Source: Flavobacteriales bacterium
GTDB lineage: Bacteria; Bacteroidota; Bacteroidia; Flavobacteriales_D; Crocinitomicaceae
Direction: 5' to 3'
NCBI GenBank assembly: GCA_018883325.1
Contig: VEQH01000007.1
Span: forward strand, 1-64,000
Length of the DNA: 64,000 nt
Shown one piece after another: positions 52,147 through 63,100 of this stretch. The notes beneath the pieces are model-generated. The model searched no databases. It was not told the origin of the DNA and was given only the letters and a program-made list of their open reading frames with translations. The translations under genes and the position numbers were made by a program. Position 1 is the stretch's first letter. The number at the start of each line of letters is the position of its first letter.

Positions 52147-53253
52147 ATGGAAAACAATATAATTGATTCGACAAGTAGCTCTAATTCTAATTTTAAAAAC
52201 TTAGTTTCTTGGGGAATAAGAATTTTAATTTCAGCTTTGTTTTTGGTTTCTGCCTACGCTAAAATATATCCAGATCCATCTTATTACTTTAGTATTACAA
52301 AATTTGAATATTCGCAATTATATCCAATGGGTTTTAGCCCAGAATTAGCTGTTTATTTCTCTCGAGTACTGATTGGAATTGAATTCGCATTAGGGTTTTT
52401 ATTACTTTTTCCTTTTAATATCAAGAAAATTGTAATTCCAGCAACAATTATCATGTTGGCTGTTTTTTCGATTCACCTATCAATTGAGATTTTATCAGGA
52501 CAAAACACAGGAAATTGTGGTTGTTTTGGAAGTCTTTTACCTATGACTCCTTTACAAGCGTTGATAAAAAATCTACTGTCTATCGGTTTGCTTTCTATAT
52601 TGTTACTTAAATTTTCTGACGGAATACGCGTTAATAATAATTTCTTGGCAGTTACAAACATTACTACTTTTTGTGTCCTTTTCTTATTCATGCTGATTCC
52701 GATTCAAAAGAAAACAACAACTGTTACACCAACAACAATTGAGGTTAGTGAGCCTGTCGTAAACAATGATGTAGATACCAATACAGTTAAAACAACTACT
52801 GTAAAAGGAGAGCAACAAACAACAGAGGTAAAAGTAGAAGAACCGAAAGGCCCAGCAAAAAAATCTTCTGGTTATGCAAAGTATTTTCCTAAAATAGACG
52901 AAGGAAAAAAAATCCTATGTTTTTTTGCACCTACTTGCGAGCACTGTATGCAAACAGGAAAAGAATTAACTGAATTAAGAAAAGCAGATCCAACTTTCCC
53001 AGAAATACAAATTATATTTATGGATGAAGCTCCTGAAGAAATTCCTGCATTTTTTAAGTTTGCAGGTGCTGAATACAAGCACATGGTGATGGATATTGTT
53101 GCATTTTGGACAGCTTTAGGAAGTAATAAAGATACACCTGGAGTTGTTTATTTATGGAACGGAAACGTGCAAAAGTTTTACAACGGTACAGAAGGGAAAG
53201 ATAAATTTAATAAAGCAGAACTTAAAAAATTGGTTAAGAAGGAAACCTATTAA
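52147..53253 (+). CDS. DoxX/MauE-like membrane protein with thioredoxin-like C-terminus (BT_3928 type)
   Basis: 368 residues. Four to five transmembrane helices cover about 20-190, with a first-helix AYAKIYPDPSYYFSI and a Cys-rich loop GNCGCFGSLLPMTP near 120, as in MauE/DoxX quinone-linked proteins. A Thr/Val/Glu-rich linker (about 195-240) leads to a thioredoxin-like domain with CEHC at 264-267. The two Cys pairs may pass electrons across the membrane to periplasmic disulfides. Similar BT_3928-type proteins lie in the same place beside tpiA in other Bacteroidota. The redox role is inferred from the motifs. Confidence 0.82.
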   Translation: MENNIIDSTSSSNSNFKNLVSWGIRILISALFLVSAYAKIYPDPSYYFSITKFEYSQLYPMGFSPELAVYFSRVLIGIEFALGFLLLFPFNIKKIVIPATIIMLAVFSIHLSIEILSGQNTGNCGCFGSLLPMTPLQALIKNLLSIGLLSILLLKFSDGIRVNNNFLAVTNITTFCVLFLFMLIPIQKKTTTVTPTTIEVSEPVVNNDVDTNTVKTTTVKGEQQTTEVKVEEPKGPAKKSSGYAKYFPKIDEGKKILCFFAPTCEHCMQTGKELTELRKADPTFPEIQIIFMDEAPEEIPAFFKFAGAEYKHMVMDIVAFWTALGSNKDTPGVVYLWNGNVQKFYNGTEGKDKFNKAELKKLVKKETY

Positions 53254-53276
53254 AACGAAAAGCATTACTTTAGTAA

Positions 53277-54026
53277 ATGCGTAAAAAAATCCTTGCAGCC
53301 AATTGGAAAATGAATTTGCTTCGCGATGAAGCTATTCAGTTAATCAATGATTTCAACAAAGAAGTTGAATTATCAAGTAATGAAATTGAAGTTGTGGTTT
53401 TTAGCCCTTCGCTTTATATTTCTGAAATTTCACAGCTAACAGATTTCAAAATAGGTGCACAAAACTTTTATTTTGAAAAAAACGGAGCATTTACTGGAGA
53501 ATTGAGTATTCCACAAGTTAAAAGTTGCGGAGCAAGTCAGTTGTTGATCGGACACAGTGAAAGAAGACAGATTTTTGGTGAATCTGATGATTTATTGAAA
53601 AGAAAAGTAGATGCGGCTGTTGAATCGAATACACCATTTATCTTTTGCTGCGGCGAGGCATTGGAAACCCGTGATGCAGAAAGACACATAGAATTTGTTG
53701 TAAATCAATTACATGCTTCTTTGTTTCACCTCGACGAAAAACAAATTTTGTTAGGAGCAATTGCTTATGAACCTATTTGGGCAATTGGAACCGGTCGAAC
53801 AGCAAGTACCGAACAAGCAGAAGAAATGCACGCTGCAATTCGCGAGTCATTAAGTTATGTTTATAGTCCTTCAATTGCAAATCAAATTTCGATATTATAC
53901 GGAGGTAGCTGTAATGCAAAAAATGCAACAGAATTATTTGCTTGTCCAAATGTTGATGGTGGACTTATCGGTGGTGCCTCTTTACAAAGTGAAACGTTTA
54001 ACCAAATTGCCAAAGCATTAATATGA
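53277..54026 (+). CDS. tpiA: Triose-phosphate isomerase
   Basis: 249 residues, a complete TIM barrel. AANWKMN at 6-12 has the catalytic Lys, IGHSERRQIFGE near 92-103 the His, AYEPIWAIGTG near 162-172 the Glu and hinge loop, and ILYGGSCNAKNA near 204-215 the phosphate site. It interconverts dihydroxyacetone phosphate and glyceraldehyde 3-phosphate. It overlaps prmA by 4 bases, and the preceding DoxX-type gene ends 23 bases upstream. No oddities. Confidence 0.97.
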   Translation: MRKKILAANWKMNLLRDEAIQLINDFNKEVELSSNEIEVVVFSPSLYISEISQLTDFKIGAQNFYFEKNGAFTGELSIPQVKSCGASQLLIGHSERRQIFGESDDLLKRKVDAAVESNTPFIFCCGEALETRDAERHIEFVVNQLHASLFHLDEKQILLGAIAYEPIWAIGTGRTASTEQAEEMHAAIRESLSYVYSPSIANQISILYGGSCNAKNATELFACPNVDGGLIGGASLQSETFNQIAKALI

Positions 54027-54868
54027 GTGATTATTACGAATACAGTTTTCATCTAAAACCGTATGAACCTTGGAACGAAATTGTAACTGCATACCTTGCT
54101 GAAATTGGTTTTGAGAGTTTTGTTGATGAAGATCCAATTTTGAAAGCATATATTCCAACAGAAAATTTAATTCCAGATGACATCGATTCAATTATAGGAA
54201 TATTGGCAACTGAGGATGAATTAGAGGAATGTAAATACGGCTTTACAGAAATAAAACAGCAAAATTGGAATGCCGTTTGGGAATCTCAATTTGAACCCGT
54301 TTTTGTGAATGACCAACTTTTAATAAAAGCACCTTTTCACACAGAAATAGATTTTAATGGTCTAATTGTTGAGATAGAACCGAAAATGTCGTTTGGTACG
54401 GGACATCATCAAACAACATTTTTAATGTGTCAAGAAATGATGGCAATGAATTTAAAGGATTTATCCATTCTGGATATGGGGGCAGGGACAGGTGTTTTGT
54501 CCATTTTAGCTGAGAAATTGGGTGCTTCTTACATTGAGGCTGTCGAAATTGAATCTTGGTCAGCTGAAAATTGTGCTGAAAATGCAGTTCGCAATAATTG
54601 TAACGCCATAGCTTCTCTATTTGGAGACTTTGATGTTGTAACGAATCGAGAATTTGGCGTAATTCTTGCAAATATTAATAAAAATGTATTAAAGTCGCAG
54701 ATTGCTTTTTATGCCTCAAAACTAAAAGTAAAAGGTGAATTGTTATTAAGTGGTTTTTTTACAACTGATAATGATGAATTAATAAAATTAGCTGAAAAAG
54801 AAGGACTTAGTTTTCTGAAAAGTGAAAATAAAGAAAATTGGTCCATGTTGAAATTTAATAAAAACTAA
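54023..54868 (+). CDS. prmA: Ribosomal protein L11 methyltransferase
   Basis: 281 residues. The N-terminal substrate-recognition domain (about 1-100) contains WNAVWESQFEPV. The catalytic domain has MSFGTGHHQTTFL near 120-132 and SAM motif I ILDMGAGTGVLSILAEKLGA near 147-166, followed by VILANINKNVL, the NxPY-like position. PrmA trimethylates L11 on the ribosome. It starts inside the tpiA stop region with a 4-base overlap and ends 3 bases before the large exported protein gene. Confidence 0.93.
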   Translation: MSDYYEYSFHLKPYEPWNEIVTAYLAEIGFESFVDEDPILKAYIPTENLIPDDIDSIIGILATEDELEECKYGFTEIKQQNWNAVWESQFEPVFVNDQLLIKAPFHTEIDFNGLIVEIEPKMSFGTGHHQTTFLMCQEMMAMNLKDLSILDMGAGTGVLSILAEKLGASYIEAVEIESWSAENCAENAVRNNCNAIASLFGDFDVVTNREFGVILANINKNVLKSQIAFYASKLKVKGELLLSGFFTTDNDELIKLAEKEGLSFLKSENKENWSMLKFNKN

Positions 54869-54871
54869 TCT

Positions 54872-57800
54872 ATGAAATTTGCGAAACTACTACTTATATC
54901 TTTTTCTATTTTATTGTTTAATAAAACACAGGCACAGTCTTTTACAAAAGAAAGAGAAAAGTTTGTAAAGGAGTGGCAGAAGCTGGTTACTGATCCAGAT
55001 GCTGCTTATTTCTGTAAAGAAGTGTTACCTAAAATGTTGAAAGGAACAAGTATCAACGATGGTCAATTTTCAAAAATCGTTGATAATTGTAACACACTTC
55101 AAAGCAAGGAAGTGCCCGTTTATCCTGAATTGTATCAATTTTTAGCTTCTTCATTGTATCAAATTGAGAATAAATTCCCTTCAGTTTTTAATACAGAATG
55201 GTATTCAATTTTAACAGGTTTACAAGCAAAAGATCAAGGGAAATTTACGGAATTTATGAGCTTTTCTTACGATTTGTTTAAGTACAAAGCCTTTTATAAA
55301 GAAGATTCTTTCAAATGGTTTTTTGAAAAAGGAAACATGACTTGGAACAATGATAAAAAGCTTACAATCAATTGTCAAGAAGGAAATTTAGTTTGTAGAG
55401 TTTACGATGGTAAAAGAGTTGCAGATAGTTCAATTGTTTACAGAACTTCTGGTGTTTTGGATGTTTTTGCAAAAAAATGGGAAGGAAAAGCAGGGGTAGT
55501 TGATTGGCAAAAAGTGAAGTTTGATAAAGAAAAGACTTTTGCACGAATCCGAGGTTACCGTTGTGATTTAAAATCGGCACAAGTAAAAGTAGATACAGTT
55601 GAGTTAACGACTCCTTATTTTAAAACGCCGATTCTTGGAAAACTTGCCGACAAGACAATTCTAGAAATGAATGAAGGTGAAAGTTCTCCTCAATTTATAT
55701 CATTTGAGAAGCGCTTGAAAATCCCTGACTTACGAGAAAATTTAGACTACGATGGTGGTTTTACGCTTGAAGGTGCTGAATTTATTGGTAAAGGTACCGA
55801 AGAAAAACCTGCAAAAATTATTTTAAAAAGAGATAACAAAAGATTAATTGAAGTAGCATCTGTTGATTTTCAAATGGACCCAGCGAAAATTATTGCACGC
55901 AAGTCTTCTGTGAAAATGTTTTATGCAAATGGAGATTCTCTTTACATTAAAGAAGCATTTGTTTTCTTGGATGAAAATAAGCAAGAATTAAGTGTTACTG
56001 CTGCAAAAAAAGGCTACGATTTGGTTCCATTTGAAGATTATTATTTCAATTTATTCATCAATGCACCTGTTTTTGTTTACAAATTGAAAACGCCACTTGC
56101 CTATTTTACTTACGAAATAGCAACTTCCCAAGAGCAAAAAGTGGCAAGTATCGTTTCTCAAAATTTCTACGATCAAGCTGTTTATCAAAAGTTCAAAGGA
56201 ATGGGAAATGTTCACCCATTTAATACAATTGCCAATAAATGTGAGTCAACGAAAAAATACGATTTTACAGAAGGAGACTTGGCTACAATGATGAATAAAA
56301 CAATCACTCAAGCAAAACCTGAGTTAGTTGACTTAGCAGCAGCTGGTTTTTTAACTTATAATTCAGTCAATAACCTAATCCATGTAGAAAAGAAATTAAT
56401 CAACTATGCAAAATCGGGGACAGGAGAAATGGATTTTGATAACATTAAAGTTGTTTCTGATTTACGACCTTTGAAACTTTCTTATTCAGCACAAGAAATT
56501 GCAAACGACCCTTATTTGCAAGCGATGAAAGATGATTATGAAAGAAAAACAGCAAAACGTCAACGTGTTATTGCTTACGCTTTGATTGACATTGATAAGA
56601 GAACAATGCGTGTAAATGAAGTTGACGAAGTGCAAATTTCAGTGGCTCAAAAAACAGATTTATATCCTGATTCTAGTTACATCGTTTTTGAGAAAGATAG
56701 AAATATTCGATTTGCTGGTTGGTTAGTCGCTGGTAAATTGGAAGTTCATTCAACAGACATGCTTTTTGATTACAAAGAATTTAAAGTAAATATTCCTTCT
56801 TCAGATTATGCATTTTTTAGAGTAAAACCACTCAGAAAGGAAGATGGAACTGATTTTATTCCTATGGTTAGTGCATTAAGTTTCATGAAAGGTGAGGTGT
56901 TGATTGATAATAAAGAATCAAAATCGGGGAAAGCTGGTAAAAATGGTGGTTTCCCATTCCTTAAATCTGTTCAAGAAACAAAAGTTTTTTACAGCTCAAA
57001 AGATATTTTGAAAGGTGCATACGATAGCACACGTTTTTATTATACTGTTCAACCGTTTGATTTAGATAGTTTGGATAATTTCAGTGAGAAAGCTTTCAGT
57101 TTAGTGGGTGAATTAAATTCTGGTGGCATTTTCCCGAAAATTGCTGAAAATCTAAAAATCATGAATGATTACTCATTTGGTTTTTTCACACAAGCACCAG
57201 CTGGAGGATATAGTTTTTATGGAACAGAAACGAAATATGAGAATAAAATTGTTCTTTCAAACAACGGACTTCAAGGAGCGGGAACAATCAATTTCTTACA
57301 TTCAACATCAGTTTCTAATAAATTAACCTTCTTGCCCGATTCTACAATTGGAGTTGCAAAATTCACAAACAAAGAAATTTCATCAGGAGTTTTATATCCA
57401 AGTGTTGTATCTGAATCTGCATTTATCAATTACCAACCGCGAAAAGAAACCTTGTTAGCCTCTTCATTCAGAGAAGTTCCGCTTACTATGTTTAATGGGG
57501 AAACAGATTTAACAGGAACTGTTTCAATTGATAAAAAAGGAATGGTTGGAAGTGGCTCTTTGAAGTTCAAGGAAGCTATTATGAAATCAGATTTATTCAA
57601 ATTTACACACGATAATATTAAATCTGACAATACTTCATTTAGCTTGTTAAATCGTTACGCGAAATTTGGCGAAGAACCAATTGCAATTCAAGCAGAAGGC
57701 TTAAAAGCTGATGTTACATTCAAAGAAAGAAAAGGAACATTTAATTCTACAGGAAACAAAGCGCAACGTTTTCCAGCCAATTTATACTATTGTAAAATGG

Positions 57801-59470
57801 ATAAATTCGTTTGGTTAATGGACGGTGAATCCATCGAGTTTGAGAAAAATAAAGGTGGAGAATCAAACTTTGAATCTGGCGCTGACTTAGTTAATGATAA
57901 TTTCTTCTCTTTAGTTGATACGCAAGATTCACTTAGATTTAAATCTCTTAGCGCAAAGTATGACTTAAAATCACAAACGATTTTCTGTAACAAAGTTGAT
58001 TTCGTTAAATCTGGTGATGCTTTGTTATATCCAGATAGTATGAAAGTAAACATCAGAAAAGCAGGTATTATGGATCCTTTTTCTAATGCAGTAATTATCG
58101 CTGACGCCATAACAAAAAACCACAAGTTTGTTGAAGCTAATGTTCAAATTACTTCAAGTAAATTATTTAACGGAAATGCTAAATATTTGTATTACGACCG
58201 TGACAGTGTGTTGACCAAAGTTCAATTGTCTAACATTAAATCAAACGGAAAATATACAATAGGTGTAGGTGAAATTTCTGAAGCAAGTAAATTCAAACTG
58301 AGCAAGGAATTCGATTACTTCGGTAAAATAAATGTAATTTCTAAGTTGACAGGTGTTGTTTTGGATGGTCAGGCACGTTTGAATCATACTTGTAAATATG
58401 AAAAATCGTGGATGTCATTTAAAGATACGATACAAGCTAAAAACATTCAAATACCGATTGCAGAAAATCCAGTTAATGCAAAAGGTGAAAAACTTTCTAA
58501 TGGATTCCTTTGGAGAGATATCGAACGAGCGGATAGTCTTAGAATTTATCCATCTTTTATGTCGAAACAAGAAGGTGAACTTGATTCGAGGTTATTTAAT
58601 TCTTTTGGTTATATTCAGTTCAACGAAAAAGCGAATGAGTTCCAAATTGCAAGTAAAGATCGTTTGAACAAAAAAGATTCTTTAACGAATATTTTAAAAT
58701 TACACCTTGGAACATGTTCAGTTGGTGGAGAAGGGGATATGACACTTGGAATCAATTTAGGAGAAATGAAAACAGATTTGTATGGTAAAATCGATTATAA
58801 CCCTTCGGATAAAAAAACGACTATTTTAGCGAACGCAAAAATTGATTTCGTTATTGCGAAAGAAGTTATTGAAGGTTTGGCTAACAAACTGAAAGTTGTT
58901 CAGGAATTCCCTGAAATAGATATGAAAAATCCTAATTACAATCTTCGAAACACACTTGCACATTGGACAAACAAAAAAACAATGGAAGAAATGTTTAAGG
59001 ATTTCGATGAGGAAAAATTGAAAAAAATGCCATCGAGTCTTGAAAATACTTTTATTCTAACTGGTTTAGTTTTGGAATCTTATGGTTCTTCAAACGCAGG
59101 TGGTAGAAAAAGCGAGAAAGGTATTATTTCTAGAGAATCAACAATTGGAGTAATGGGAATGAATGGTAACGCTGTTATGAAAGTAGTTGATTTCGATATG
59201 TTCTATCTTCAAACTTTCTCTAAAGAATCTGGACAAGGTTTTTCATGGAATTTGTCATTGCCTAACGAAAGAAAGTATTTTGTCAACTATACTATGGATA
59301 AAAAAGATGGGGCATTATTGTTCTACACGAACGATGATATTTTCAACAAATCCATCATGGATATTAAACCTGATAAACGTAAATCAAAAAACTTTACCTT
59401 TGACATTGCTGAGGAAGCGATTGGAAGTGCGCTAGTTGCGAAATTTAAAGGGTATTTTTTATATAGATAA
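54872..59470 (+). CDS. Large exported protein of unknown function
   Basis: 1532 residues. MKFAKLLLISFSILLFNKTQAQ is a signal peptide cleaved near 22. No transmembrane helix or type IX C-terminal domain is seen, so the mature form is most likely periplasmic or held at the inner face of the outer membrane. The body is rich in short beta strands with repeated motifs such as SLRFKSLSAKYDLKSQTIFC and ADSSIVYRTSGVL, a pattern that could form a long beta structure. The C-terminus is GSALVAKFKGYFLYR. It lies 3 bases after prmA and 3 bases before plsY. I do not recognise the family. Confidence 0.75.
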   Translation: MKFAKLLLISFSILLFNKTQAQSFTKEREKFVKEWQKLVTDPDAAYFCKEVLPKMLKGTSINDGQFSKIVDNCNTLQSKEVPVYPELYQFLASSLYQIENKFPSVFNTEWYSILTGLQAKDQGKFTEFMSFSYDLFKYKAFYKEDSFKWFFEKGNMTWNNDKKLTINCQEGNLVCRVYDGKRVADSSIVYRTSGVLDVFAKKWEGKAGVVDWQKVKFDKEKTFARIRGYRCDLKSAQVKVDTVELTTPYFKTPILGKLADKTILEMNEGESSPQFISFEKRLKIPDLRENLDYDGGFTLEGAEFIGKGTEEKPAKIILKRDNKRLIEVASVDFQMDPAKIIARKSSVKMFYANGDSLYIKEAFVFLDENKQELSVTAAKKGYDLVPFEDYYFNLFINAPVFVYKLKTPLAYFTYEIATSQEQKVASIVSQNFYDQAVYQKFKGMGNVHPFNTIANKCESTKKYDFTEGDLATMMNKTITQAKPELVDLAAAGFLTYNSVNNLIHVEKKLINYAKSGTGEMDFDNIKVVSDLRPLKLSYSAQEIANDPYLQAMKDDYERKTAKRQRVIAYALIDIDKRTMRVNEVDEVQISVAQKTDLYPDSSYIVFEKDRNIRFAGWLVAGKLEVHSTDMLFDYKEFKVNIPSSDYAFFRVKPLRKEDGTDFIPMVSALSFMKGEVLIDNKESKSGKAGKNGGFPFLKSVQETKVFYSSKDILKGAYDSTRFYYTVQPFDLDSLDNFSEKAFSLVGELNSGGIFPKIAENLKIMNDYSFGFFTQAPAGGYSFYGTETKYENKIVLSNNGLQGAGTINFLHSTSVSNKLTFLPDSTIGVAKFTNKEISSGVLYPSVVSESAFINYQPRKETLLASSFREVPLTMFNGETDLTGTVSIDKKGMVGSGSLKFKEAIMKSDLFKFTHDNIKSDNTSFSLLNRYAKFGEEPIAIQAEGLKADVTFKERKGTFNSTGNKAQRFPANLYYCKMDKFVWLMDGESIEFEKNKGGESNFESGADLVNDNFFSLVDTQDSLRFKSLSAKYDLKSQTIFCNKVDFVKSGDALLYPDSMKVNIRKAGIMDPFSNAVIIADAITKNHKFVEANVQITSSKLFNGNAKYLYYDRDSVLTKVQLSNIKSNGKYTIGVGEISEASKFKLSKEFDYFGKINVISKLTGVVLDGQARLNHTCKYEKSWMSFKDTIQAKNIQIPIAENPVNAKGEKLSNGFLWRDIERADSLRIYPSFMSKQEGELDSRLFNSFGYIQFNEKANEFQIASKDRLNKKDSLTNILKLHLGTCSVGGEGDMTLGINLGEMKTDLYGKIDYNPSDKKTTILANAKIDFVIAKEVIEGLANKLKVVQEFPEIDMKNPNYNLRNTLAHWTNKKTMEEMFKDFDEEKLKKMPSSLENTFILTGLVLESYGSSNAGGRKSEKGIISRESTIGVMGMNGNAVMKVVDFDMFYLQTFSKESGQGFSWNLSLPNERKYFVNYTMDKKDGALLFYTNDDIFNKSIMDIKPDKRKSKNFTFDIAEEAIGSALVAKFKGYFLYR

Positions 59471-59473
59471 AGT

Positions 59474-60103
59474 ATGCTGATTTTAACCAATGTATTAATT
59501 GCCTACTTAATTGGATCAATTCCAACAGCCTTTTGGGTAGGCAAATACTTTCATGGAATTGATATTCGTGAGCACGGTAGCAAAAACGCTGGTGCAACAA
59601 ATACATTTCGAGTACTTGGGAAAAAATCAGGTTGGTTTGTATTATCGGTTGATGTTTTGAAAGGTGTTGCAGCTGCAACTTTACCTTATTGGTTTCAAAG
59701 TCAACTAATTGGATTTAAAGACGAATTGTTAATTATGCAGTTAAGTGCTTCTTTTAGTGCCGTTTTTGGACACGTTTTCCCAATTTTTGCTGGATTCAGA
59801 GGAGGAAAGGGAGTTGCAACTTCTTTAGGAATTGTAATTGGTTTAAATCCCTTAGCTGCAGCTATTTGTCTTGGTGTATTTATTATTGTTTTTATTTCGT
59901 CCAAATACGTTTCTTTGGGTGCAATAACGGCAGCATTTGTGTTTCCTTTCGTTAGTTATTTCATCTTGAAAAACGATATCCGAATCATGATTATTTTCAC
60001 AATTGTATTATCATTTTTGGTAATTGTTGCCCATCGAAAAAACATTTCTCGCTTGCTAAAAGGAGAGGAAAATAAAATGAACCTTTTAAGAAAGAAAACG
60101 TAA
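59474..60103 (+). CDS. plsY: Acyl-phosphate glycerol-3-phosphate acyltransferase PlsY
   Basis: 209 residues with five transmembrane helices. The three PlsY motifs are present: GSIPTAFWVGKYF near 14-26, DIREHGSKNAGATNTFR near 30-46 and FRGGKGVATSLG near 107-118. PlsY moves an acyl chain from acyl phosphate to glycerol 3-phosphate, the first step of phospholipid synthesis in most bacteria. The C-terminus is basic and faces the cytoplasm. It follows the 1532-residue gene by 3 bases and is likely co-transcribed with it. Confidence 0.95.
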   Translation: MLILTNVLIAYLIGSIPTAFWVGKYFHGIDIREHGSKNAGATNTFRVLGKKSGWFVLSVDVLKGVAAATLPYWFQSQLIGFKDELLIMQLSASFSAVFGHVFPIFAGFRGGKGVATSLGIVIGLNPLAAAICLGVFIIVFISSKYVSLGAITAAFVFPFVSYFILKNDIRIMIIFTIVLSFLVIVAHRKNISRLLKGEENKMNLLRKKT

Positions 60104-60157
60104 TATCTTTAGTTCAAATCGAATTAATTGTACGTTTTGCTTTTCAATTACCGCATT

Positions 60158-63100
60158 TTGCGATTATTCTTGTTATTCCTTGCCTTGAATTTTATCATTG
60201 ATATTCAAGCACAGAAGGAAATTGAGCAAAAAAAACGTGCCGACACCTATTTTCAAAATCAACAATATGCGTTGGCAATTAGCGATTACCGTCAACTTTT
60301 GGCTCAAAATCAAAAGAACATGGAAATCAATTTTAAATATGCCGCTTGTCTTTTTCATACGGATGACATCAAACTTTCAACACGCTATTTTGATTTGGTT
60401 TTAAATCAACCCGAAGTTCCTGCCGATGCATATTATTACCGCGCCAAAATATATCAGCATCAGTATAATTTCACCAAAGCGATTCAACTTTTTACTAAGT
60501 ATTTGGAATTAAAACCAAAGAAGGAACAGACTTTTGATGCTCAAACAGAAATAAATTTTTGTAAACAAGCCAAAGCGGCAATTGGTCAACCTTCTTCCTT
60601 AAAGATTTTAGCTCGAACGATTTCACCAGGTGCTGATTTTTATACTTACTATAGTTTTACAACAAAAAAGTATAGTTTTTACTCGATTGATGATGTTTTC
60701 GAAAAACAAAATTCAAAAAACAACTTTAAGCCAACCTATGCTTTTTTAAGAGGGATGCGCTATCGGATTTTTGCGAGCTACTCTGACAACACTGAAAATG
60801 GAAAAGATTTGTTTATCCAGAAAAAAGACGAGAAAGGGGAGTGGGGAAAACCTGTAAAACTATGCGCAGAAATCAACTCAACTTTTGATGAAGATTTTCC
60901 TTTTCTTGATGAGGTAGAAGGGATTTTATATTTCAGTTCAAAAGGTCATGGTTCAATTGGAGGTTATGATTTGTTCAAAGTCAAGTATAATCTGAACGAA
61001 AATACATGCGCTGAATTAGTAAACCTTGGTTTTCCATATTCTTCACCAAATGATGATTATTTCTTTATTCCAGATGATGGAACGCCAAATGCTTTATTCG
61101 CAACGAATCGAAATGGAAATACGGCGAAAATTGAAATTGTAAAAGTTGAAAAGGAACAAAAAAAGGTTGAAATGCTTTTTGTAAAAGGAATTTTCTCCGA
61201 CCTGATTGATTCTCAAAATACAGATTTAGAAATTAGTGTAAAACACAAAGAAACAGGTGAAGTTTTTGGCCCAATTTACACCAATAAAGAGGGAAAATAT
61301 CTTATTTGCTTACCCAAAGATGGAATTTACAGCTTCCAAACAAAAGTAACAGGTTCGTTAACCGTTTTCACGAAAGATGTTGAAATTACGGTTCCACCAA
61401 AAGGAAAACAGTTTTCACAAGAGATTAAATATGAAATGATTAATTCTAAAGAAGAATTGACAATTATTTCAAAAATAACAAATGAAGTTGCCGATGATGA
61501 AATGGATTTACTCATGTTCACACAAGTTGGAAAATTAGAAGTAAATGCACAAACCTTACAGCAACAAGGAATTTCTTCAACCAGTGATTCACAAGAAAAT
61601 AAGGGTGAAGTCAACACTGAATCAAAAGAAAATCCGCTTGTTGAAGCATTATTGGATAAGGAAATTGATATTGAAAATCAACTAAAAAATCAAATTGTAG
61701 TTCAGCAGTTGATCAGAGAAAATGAAACGTTGATTGAAGAAAAACAAGAAGAAATAGTTGCATTGCGATTAACTCAAAGTCAACAAACTTCAATTGAAGA
61801 CAAGAAGAAAATATTGGAACAATTGAAATCTGAGGAAGAAGAATTGAATCAAATTGTGAGAGAAACAATCATTTTGAAAGAGTTAGAATTGAGCGAAAGC
61901 CAAGTTGTTGAGAATAAAGAATTGCTAACGAAACTTACTGATTTAAACAAATCTTTAGCTGAAGAACAATTGAAAGGGGAAAATCAAAAAGTCAAGGATT
62001 TGTTAACTTCTAATCAATTATTGGTTAGTGCTGTAACAGAAAAGCAGATTCCAACAATAGAAGAATTAATCACTGTCAAATCTAACACAGTTGCAACAAA
62101 TAAAGCGACAAGCGAAAAAGAATTAAAAGATTACCAGCTTCAAGAACAAAAAATACTTATAGAAATTGAAGATTTGAAACTATCGAAAGAAGGTAAATCA
62201 AAGAAGCAAATTGAAGAAATTGATGCTGTAATTTATCAAAAAGAAAAAAATCTGAAGACCATTCGCCAAGTTAAAGAAAATACACAATTCACGGTAGATG
62301 AGTTGATTTTTAAAGATTTGGCGTTTAAAGAAAATAGAGATTTGGCTGAAACAATCAACATCAAATCAGGACAAGTGCCAAATGAAGATTTACAAAAGCC
62401 AGGTTCAAATTATATTGCTAAGTTTAATAATTCCACTTTAACTGAATTGGTTGCAGAAAATAAAAACTTTACACAAACTGAAGCACAGAAAATTGCTGAA
62501 TTAGAGAAAGCTGTAGTTAATCCATTACCTACTTCAACCGATGAACTAGCTAAAATTCAAGCGAAATACAAAACTGATTTATCGAAAATTGAAACAGATT
62601 TAAAGCTAATTGAAGTTATAAATGAAAAAATTTCGATTGAAGAAAGTTTGCTTGGAAATATTAAACAATTAATAGCAAAAGAAACAAATGAGGAACAAAA
62701 GGAGAAAATCAACGAATTGATTCAGTTGAGTAATGGTCGTTTGGAAGGTTTAAAACAAGAAAAAGCAAATTTAACTCAAGTTGCTACTGAAGTAAAACCA
62801 ACGCCAGAAGTGAAGCCAGAAGTTGTTGATGAATTTGCAAAAATTCAGGCGAAATACAATACTGATTTATCGAAAATTGAAACAGATTTAAAGCCAATTG
62901 AAGTTGTAAATGAAAAAAATTCGATTGAAGAAAGTTTGCTTCGAAACCTAAAACTATTACTAGCAAAGGAAACAAGCGAGGATCAAAAGGAGAAAATCAA
63001 CGAATTGATACAGTTGAGTAACGGTCGTTTGGAAGGTTTAAAACAAGAGAAAGCAAATTTAACTCAAGTTTCTACTGAAGTAAAACCAACGCCAGAAGTG

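Noticed and set aside
60095-60138. 8-bp inverted repeat aaaacgta...tacgtttt between plsY and the envelope gene
   Set aside because: The loop is 28 bases, the stem is short and AT-rich, and no clear T tract follows; too weak to call as a terminator.
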